A DNA stretch of 64,000 nucleotides, from assembly GCA_021397835.1 (NCBI GenBank), contig JAJFZO010000609.1, positions 11,224,001 to 11,288,000 on the forward strand, in the 5' to 3' direction. Shown here piece by piece: positions 57,601-64,000 of this stretch (the first letter of the stretch is position 1; every line of letters starts with the position of its first letter). This DNA is from Moringa oleifera (lineage: Eukaryota > Streptophyta > Magnoliopsida > Brassicales > Moringaceae). The notes under the pieces were generated by a model. That model was not told where the DNA came from. It searched no databases and saw nothing but the letters and a program-made list of their open reading frames with translations. The position numbers were made by a program, and so were the translations under genes.

Positions 57601-59776
57601 GAAACAAAGAAAGAGCCAGAGGAAGCTGTCTAACCTTTTCATTTTTATTTTTACCACAGAAAGCTCTCAAACTTCAAAACTAATTACTACAACTTAAAAA
57701 TACTATACGCACTAAAGGAGGGAAAATCTTCTCAGCTGCTCGGCGGGGTACAGAAAATCCCCCATGAGTACTGGTGTCACTAGCTGTAAGCGTTTTGCAG
57801 AAGAACTCAGTAGGTTGCCGACTTTGCTTGAGCCCCATATCGGAAGCGAGCAACGCTTCTTTGTCATACTGTAGAGCAGATATCTTTACAATCAGTCTAA
57901 ATTTTTACATGTGGCTAACATAGCATAGTTAAAGGAAAAACAAGTGGTTTACTGAACTAACCTACCTTGTTTACAGGTTGAAGGGTCATCTGTGCATAGA
58001 CCTCATCGGTTTCTGGATCAGCCTGATTCAAAATATACATAGCTGAGTAAATTTACAACTTCAACAAAAATATAATAAGTTCATTTCCATATTCACTTTT
58101 TGACAATTGCATAATAATGTTCTCGCACCTATACTGCCAAAGAAATACTGTCCAAATCACGTTATACTGAACTCCTTATATGTGAAAGCGACAAACATGC
58201 AGTACTAGTCAACTATAGTATCCATGACTCAGCACCAAATCTAAAGATGCCCAGCCAGACAATAGAAACCAGATATTTATGTAATAAATAGCACCACAGA
58301 AAGTCAAAATGTTCATACGTGTAATGTCACATTATGAAGCATGCAAATCAACTTGGAAGGAAGATTGGGGTAGCTAGGTATGAAATCAGTCTCCTTTTGC
58401 ATTGATGCAGCAACCTGAAAGTGTGAGCAAGAAAATTTCATGAGAAACCAGAACTTAAATAATTGATCATCTGAACAAATGAAAAGGTAACCTACTTGCT
58501 CGCTGTGGCCTTGGGGGAAGTAAACCACCAGACTCCCAACAGGAGGCAAAGACACCAGTGGTCCAGCACAAGCATGCCATAATTCTGAATTAATACTTTT
58601 CCTTTCTCCTGTTTTTCAACCCATCAGAATGGTATCACTAAGAAACACAACCTCCCAGGACACATATTATAATTTAAAGAAAGAGAAATATAATCAAGCA
58701 AAGAAACTATCATATTCAGTTTTGATCTAGTCTTAATTCTCTAAGATTAGAAGCAACACAATATACAGTCAAATTTCTCTCATGACAACAAAAATATTCA
58801 ATATCAAGAAGCTGGAGCACTGGTCAGGTGGCTACTCGTTTTTCTTTCCTTCTTTCTTAGACAAGATAAAATTATAGATATTGTCTAATTAAGTCAAACC
58901 ATTTGTTTTTCCCTGTTCTCTTAGAGCAGATAATGAGTTCAACTCGAGGCCTTCACTTCAAGGAGAAAACTTGCTACTTGGATAGCAATTTAACAGATTA
59001 TAATACATGTATACTCAAACTGTTCAAATCATAACATACATCAAGTCAGTGACAATAACATTTAATTGGGGAGGATTATAAATATGAAGGTAGAATTCAA
59101 AGAATATGGAGTAAACAAAACCTAAAATTTCAGACCATTAAGACAATATTGAGTGCTAAGGTTAATAGTCAGGAAACAAATAATCAGTAGTCAATCAAGA
59201 CAGAAAATTGATGCACACATTAATCTGTATATCAGTAACAGAGGAAAAGGAACCTTTTGTCCCCAATTCTGTGATTCAAAACAATAAATGTAACTGTATG
59301 CATCAGGCTATACAGCTTGTATTATTTCTTGACCTCGATGGTACATAATGAATTTACCATACTCAACTAAGCCTTGAAGGCAAACTAATTGAGGTAAGTT
59401 ATGACTAATTTTTAACTAGATGACTTAGAAAAATTACATAACAACTTTAAAGCCACATGTAAACCACAGTGGAACATAGGAAAAAGTTACATTTTTTTTT
59501 AGTAGAGTATGAGGAAGAAAATTAATAGGAGACCCAAAAATTATATGAAAGAACATAAAGAAAGAAATGAAAACTGTGATAGCTCCACTTTGTATATTAG
59601 CACTACAGGCACTACACAATCGGAATTAAAACCTCAAGCCCACGTAAATCTTCACAAGGGTTAGCAGAGATTAGCAAGGAGTCAGACATAGTAAAGTATA
59701 TTGAAGAAATGGAATTAAACTAGGAGCCCGGACCTTCTGCAGAATTTGACAAAAACCCATTTGGTGGAGCCTTCAT
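52064..59776 (-). CDS. Auxin response factor, ARF7/ARF19-like activator
   Basis: Thirteen coding exons on the minus strand join in frame to 1163 residues: 59776-59734, 58608-58496, 58414-58319, 58022-57966, 57868-57713, 57567-57483, 56667-56577, 56490-56326, 56248-56053, 55764-55626, 55269-53291, 52524-52334 and 52244-52064. It starts MKAPPNGF. The flanking dimerisation region ([18 protein letters not shown]) surrounds the B3 DNA-binding domain (about 124-226, [20 protein letters not shown] onward, RHIYRGQPKRH). The ARF ancillary domain is at about 250-333 ([20 protein letters not shown]). One giant exon encodes the Gln-rich middle region of transcriptional activators, including a run of 16 Gln. 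The PB1 (domain III/IV) starts near 1041, with the conserved Lys in [16 protein letters not shown] and acidic [20 protein letters not shown]. Such ARFs bind TGTCTC-type elements and are held by Aux/IAA repressors. Intron 12 (52525-53290) separates PB1 from the middle region. Confidence 0.96.
54602..54897 (-). repeat. CAG/CAA repeats encoding polyglutamine in the ARF
   Basis: The stretch 54602-54649 encodes 16 uninterrupted Gln by mixed CAA and CAG codons. Between about 54720 and 54897 there are further CAG runs in tandem peptide units such as [11 protein letters not shown]. Codon mixing suggests selection for the amino acid tract, while the nearly identical units imply recent slippage. The antisense polyAla and Cys-rich ORFs are artefacts. 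Confidence 0.93.
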
Positions 59777-59792
59777 GATTATAGATATGAAA

Positions 59793-59986
59793 CTAACAAA
59801 AGCTGCCAAAGAACCCGATCACCTCTTCCCTTCCCCAGATATTACTAATATCAAACCAAAAAACCAAAGTCGATCCTTTCACCATACAGGAAGCTTTACC
59901 TCCAAGCCAACGCCCAACAATCCCAACATCTCTCGCCTGAAGGAATCCACGCGCTTCAAAAACACCACCTCTGATTCTCAGTACAT
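59793..59986 (-). promoter_or_regulatory. Upstream ORFs in the predicted ARF leader
   Basis: On the minus strand three uORFs precede the ARF start. One is minimal, ATG-TAC-TGA (59986-59978). One has 16 codons before its stop (59929-59879). One has 30 codons (59885-59793, beginning MVKGSTLVFW) and stops 16 nt before the main ATG at 59776. The second and third overlap, the ATG of the third sitting within the last two codons of the second. uORFs are a known control point for several Arabidopsis ARF mRNAs. It depends on the leader being unspliced here. Confidence 0.5.
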
Positions 59987-59989
59987 ACC

Positions 59990-61130
59990 CGCTCCATAAA
60001 ATTAAGTAAACCCTAACTAAGACGACAAGTAATCACGGAACTCTCCTCTCTCATCTATTTCTCCTCCCCACCAATTTCGTCACACCATAGCTCAGTAACC
60101 AGCTCCGATTCACATAAACATTTCCATAGAACATAACTTCCCCACACGGAATAAATGTTAGCTCAAAAGATCGGAAACTTTTCAGAAGTTGAAACTCTCA
60201 AATGAGCAAACAGAAAACAAAGAAAAAAAAAACCACAAAATCTTCTCTTCATTCCACAGATTCCATTTCCAGTCCAAGTTCCACCTCGGTACCCAAATTC
60301 CCCAACTCACTAACCAAACAGAAATCACATGTGTCCAACAACAACCAAACTACTCAAGTGAAACTCTTCTCTCCAAAACATCGGATTAGACTTTCACCCC
60401 GAAAAAAAAAATGACAAGCAAATATGTGCCAAAAAAAAATCAAGAAAATGAGAAGAAGAGAATTTGACACCAGGATCAAGGCGTGAGGAAACAGAGTTGT
60501 CGCCGGGAAATCAGAAGCCAAACAAAAAGCAAAGCAAAAGCAGAGAGACAGCTCTTTTTGTTTATGCGAACAAGCCGACATATAATAGACTGAAGCAATC
60601 AGTCCCCTGGTTAAAAGCATCAAGCCATAAATAAAAAATATTAATATTCCTTTTAACCTTTCGAGTTAAATAAATTAAATTAAAACGGTGTTATGATTTG
60701 GGCAGACACTATTCACCTTTTTCTTTTTCAATTTTTTTAATTTTAATTAACTTTAAGTTTTACCGTGTGTGAGTGATGAGTACATGTTGCGGTGCGTTCG
60801 TTGGGGAGTAACCGTTGGATGGTTGGTGAATGTTTTACCTTCTGTGGTAAATTTGGGATTGGGAGATTTTGATCCGCTATATGCAAAACAAGGACATATT
60901 CGTGCGGTTGCTGACGTGGCTCTCCACTTTCATGTTTGGCTGTGGGACCTTCTATTTTGTTGGAGACTGGGCCCCATCTACCACAACACCAATCAGCATT
61001 GAGATTTAATCATTTCGTTAATTACTCCTGGTATAAAAGTCGGGTCACCCTACGCCATACGGTCCTGGTCCCGTTTTCTATATCACGTTTTTTTTTTTTT
61101 TTAAACTCCGACACTTTTTGAAGAAAATGT
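59990..61130. other. ARF 5' region and promoter, no other gene seen
   Basis: From about 59990 to 60620 the sequence is A-rich on +, therefore T/C-rich on the ARF sense strand, as expected for a long leader. Short ORFs (60189-60414, 60354-60623) are low complexity. The next ORFs (60769-61121) have no recognisable domain. Confidence 0.5.
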
Positions 61131-64000
61131 CTCTGTTAACAAGTCAGAAAAAGAAAAAACTTTAAAATCTCTTTTTTGTCCTCCCTTTTCTTTCAGTTCT
61201 CACTAAAAGCTTCTTTTTTAAAAATGAGAATATTTCTAAAAACTTTAAAATTAATAAATACGTAAATAATTAAAGTTAATTCTTTTAAATATAAATTAAT
61301 AAATAGAGAAAATTCCATATAATACGCAAGAGAGTGACCACTAGCCGCAAAAGCAGGAGATCTTCACATGTCACAAAGCATAGTAGTTGCGGCCTGGGAC
61401 ATCATTATACTTCAATTAAAGTTAAAACAGAATAATTAACTATTCCGGAGCTGAATAATTAAATACTTAAATCTCTGGGTTTTGTTTGCAGTCATTTAAG
61501 GTGCTTTACAATTAATCTGGACAATAAGGAGATCCTGAATTTGAGCGTCATGATCTGTGGGACCTACCAACCTCTTTACTGTTCTCATTGTTATCTTAAT
61601 TACTTATTTTAATATTTTTAAAGTATAGTATTTTTTACTGACATGATTTATAAAAAAAAAAAAAAGATCACTCTTTTCCTTTCCTTAAGATTCTCATTCT
61701 TTGATCTTGGTTTCTTGTACGCCACAAAAATGATCAAACTTTTGTAAGATTAAGCTAAGTGTTAATATTCTTTTTGTCTAAAGTATTGTTAACATGTTCT
61801 TTCACATTTACATGGATGTTACATTAATTATTCAATTAATTTCAAGAGAAGCCCAACTAATGCAATAATGTAACCCAGTCAGTGGGGAACCTTGTCCTTG
61901 CATAAGAGGATCCCAAAGTCGAAGAAACCATATTATTAAATTTTCATTGATCTAATTTTAAATTTTAAAAAATATTGATATTTAAATTAATAGAAAATAT
62001 TAATATATTTGCTTAGATGAACTGATGAGACTATGTTCATAACCTTGGCCAATGGGTCAAATTAATTAATGGAATTTGATTAATTTGAAGCAAAGGGTAG
62101 CAAACCATATGATGATGGTGCATTAAACCCATGTGGAAATCCTGAATAAGATTCCAATGAAGGAGAACATGGGAATAAAGACATGTACATGGCTAAGTAT
62201 AAATTATACGTAAGTGAGCAAAGCAAAGAGCGATGAGGGTGGAAGGGGAAGCCTCCCTGCTGGCTGAAGCCATGTGAAGTGATGCAGCTTTTGTCGGGCC
62301 AACTGCCTCCCAACTCCGACCACATTGTGGGGTTCCGGGTTCCATTCGAGTGGCTCTCGATTCTCTGGTTGGCCGCTGCTCTCTGCCATGGCCCTTCCCA
62401 ATTTGTACGGACTACGGATCCTTAATTTTTTTCTTTTTTTTTTTCCCATCGCCACACTTGCTCCACTTCCATTCACTGCATATTAACTGTTGATCATTTT
62501 TAACATGCAAGGTATGATTTTATTCGATAAATTAATTTTGTAAATTAAATAGTGCGATTCATGATACGGTATGAGAATTGATTCATGATATATGAAGAGG
62601 TGGGTCGGAAATTTGAGATGACTGGTAAACAAACAGCTACCAATTAAATGAAGAAAGGACGGAGCACCAAAGATATGCTGAAGGTAGACAAGAATTGGGA
62701 ACCAATATAATATCAAACCTAGTGAAGCAGACAAGACATAACTAAGGCCTTGGTTTGGTCACACGATTCGGCAATCGCAAAACCATGAAGGAGATCGATT
62801 GTGCAATATATCATTTCGGACAAACAACTTTTGCTCTTCGGGCACTAAAATTGCAAAAAGTAGACGGAGGAGAAGACAGCGAAGACTGTCTGCCATTAGC
62901 AGCCACCACATGCGTTTCATCAATGTTCTTTGAGTACTACTGCGAGAGATTTTTTTCATGAAACTCATGTGTGAGATCATTGGCCATGGAAAAGTAAAAC
63001 AGAAACCTAGGACAGTTTCACAGAATGATTCTGCTTGTTGATAATCTGATGGTGGTAGCGGTAGACATGCCAGGAGAATGATCCATGTTAGGTACGCACA
63101 TGGAATGGAAAGTGTTCGATAAAATGATAGAATGAACAAGTAAAGAGAGACAAGGTGAGGAATATGAACTCATGTTGGTTGGGTGTGATCTTTCATGCCA
63201 TATTAATGATTTTTCTCTTCTGTTAATTCAAGCTAATCATGAGATTATTGAATTATTCCCCACTAACTAAAACAAACCCAGATAATTAATTAAATTCTTA
63301 TGGGTTTAATTCCGTTGGAATTTTCATGCATAAGATGCTAGTATATCTAAAGACAGTGACATGACATGCATGTTGATGTAGGTCTGTGATGGATCCAGCC
63401 ACCGTTAAACACGAGTCGTGCATGGTCCCTACGCTGCTGAAACTCAGCATCCAAGAAAGAGGCAGAGAGATGGAGAGGAGTGTGATATAAAGAAATGGTG
63501 GGGGATAGTACAGCTTTATGGGTTTTGTGCTCTTGCCTGGTTAATTAATGTGAACCAGTACAGTAATGGCGATTGTTCTTCCCTCCACAGCCTGGACAAT
63601 TGGTGAGGCTGCACGCAACCTACTCAAGCTCTTTTGGTTACTGAAAGACGCAAGTAGGCCGAGAGAGAGAGAGAGAGAATTGATGTTGATAAAGGAGCCA
63701 CTAAGGTCTCCATCCAGGTGATTCAACTATATCTCTAAGGGGATCTCAAACTTCTTTGTATCATCCACTTAGAAAGAGTAGCCACATTAAATTTCCCTCT
63801 AGTGGGCCCTTTTGCAGCAACCATTTTAATGCACTATGCACAAGGTGGGGTTCAATCAATCAACTTCCATTCCTTCCTTCCACCTTCAACTTGTGTTCGT
63901 GAAGGAATCAGCTTTGCTCCTGCAGGGAAGCCACTGATAAACTCTGCGACTTAATTTTCTCCTCATTCCTTTCATGATTCCTGGGGAAGAAAGCAGATAT
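61131..64000. other. Right-end intergenic region, no supported gene
   Basis: AT-rich to about 62050, then moderate GC content. ORFs at 62204-62476 (-), 62759-63139 (-) and 63418-63606 (+) were examined and show no known domain, signal peptide or splice-linked partner. A GA microsatellite is at about 63661-63679. I checked a few common plant microRNA sequences by eye and found none. Confidence 0.5.

Noticed and set aside
62204..63139. Minus-strand ORFs of 90 and 126 residues near the right end
   Set aside because: No family resemblance, signal or membrane pattern that I trust, and no gene-like splice context. They could be part of an unrecognised non-coding transcript but cannot be supported.
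1..64000. Search for a viral, biosynthetic or defence-type novel system
   Set aside because: Every well-supported coding region belongs to a known plant family; the remaining sequence is AT-rich spacer, simple repeats and decayed retroelements.

Overview
This window is nuclear DNA from a flowering plant, most likely a core eudicot and probably a rosid. The evidence is genes of many short exons with canonical plant introns, very AT-rich spacers, and plant-only families (TIFY/JAZ, FLZ zinc finger, AP2/ERF, ARF, plastid Cpn20). I rebuilt exon structures by hand from splice consensus and reading-frame continuity. Every multi-exon model below closes in frame, but none was checked against transcripts.

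Layout, left to right: AT-rich spacer (1-1240); a JAZ1/TIFY10A-type jasmonate repressor (+, 1654-3849) with a G-box touching its TATA-like box; a UBP1-type three-RRM RNA-binding protein (+, 6281-11893); an FLZ zinc-finger protein (-, 12970-14330); then a cell-wall glycosidase cluster at 17.6-39.5 kb. The cluster holds three GH35 beta-galactosidases on + (A 17646-21519, B 29670-33500, C 35293-39469). A GH3 exo-beta-glucosidase on - (24108-26832) lies between A and B, and a broken aspartyl-tRNA synthetase fragment (-) lies between B and C. Two intronless AP2/ERF genes (-, 39980-40471 and 41210-41800) follow. A repeat-rich stretch (about 42-48 kb) holds a degenerate LINE and a decayed LTR retrotransposon. 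Next are a plastid co-chaperonin Cpn20 gene (+, 48971-50420) and a large ARF7/ARF19-type auxin response factor (-, 52064-59776). The last 3.4 kb contains no gene I can support.

The three GH35 enzymes and the GH3 enzyme would act in the apoplast on beta-galactosyl and beta-glucosyl linkages of wall polymers. A and B are tandem duplicates whose exons 2-5 and introns 2 and 4 are much more alike than the rest, which suggests gene conversion. C is an older, more divergent paralogue with extra introns. JAZ, the ERF pair and ARF are unlinked regulators of hormone responses.

I found no evidence of a wholly new biological system. The best leads are the A/B conversion tract, three GC-AG introns in three genes, the stop codon placed at the JAZ Jas-intron boundary, overlapping upstream ORFs before the ARF start, the aspartyl-tRNA synthetase pseudogene, and a 33-bp minisatellite just upstream of GH35 copy C.
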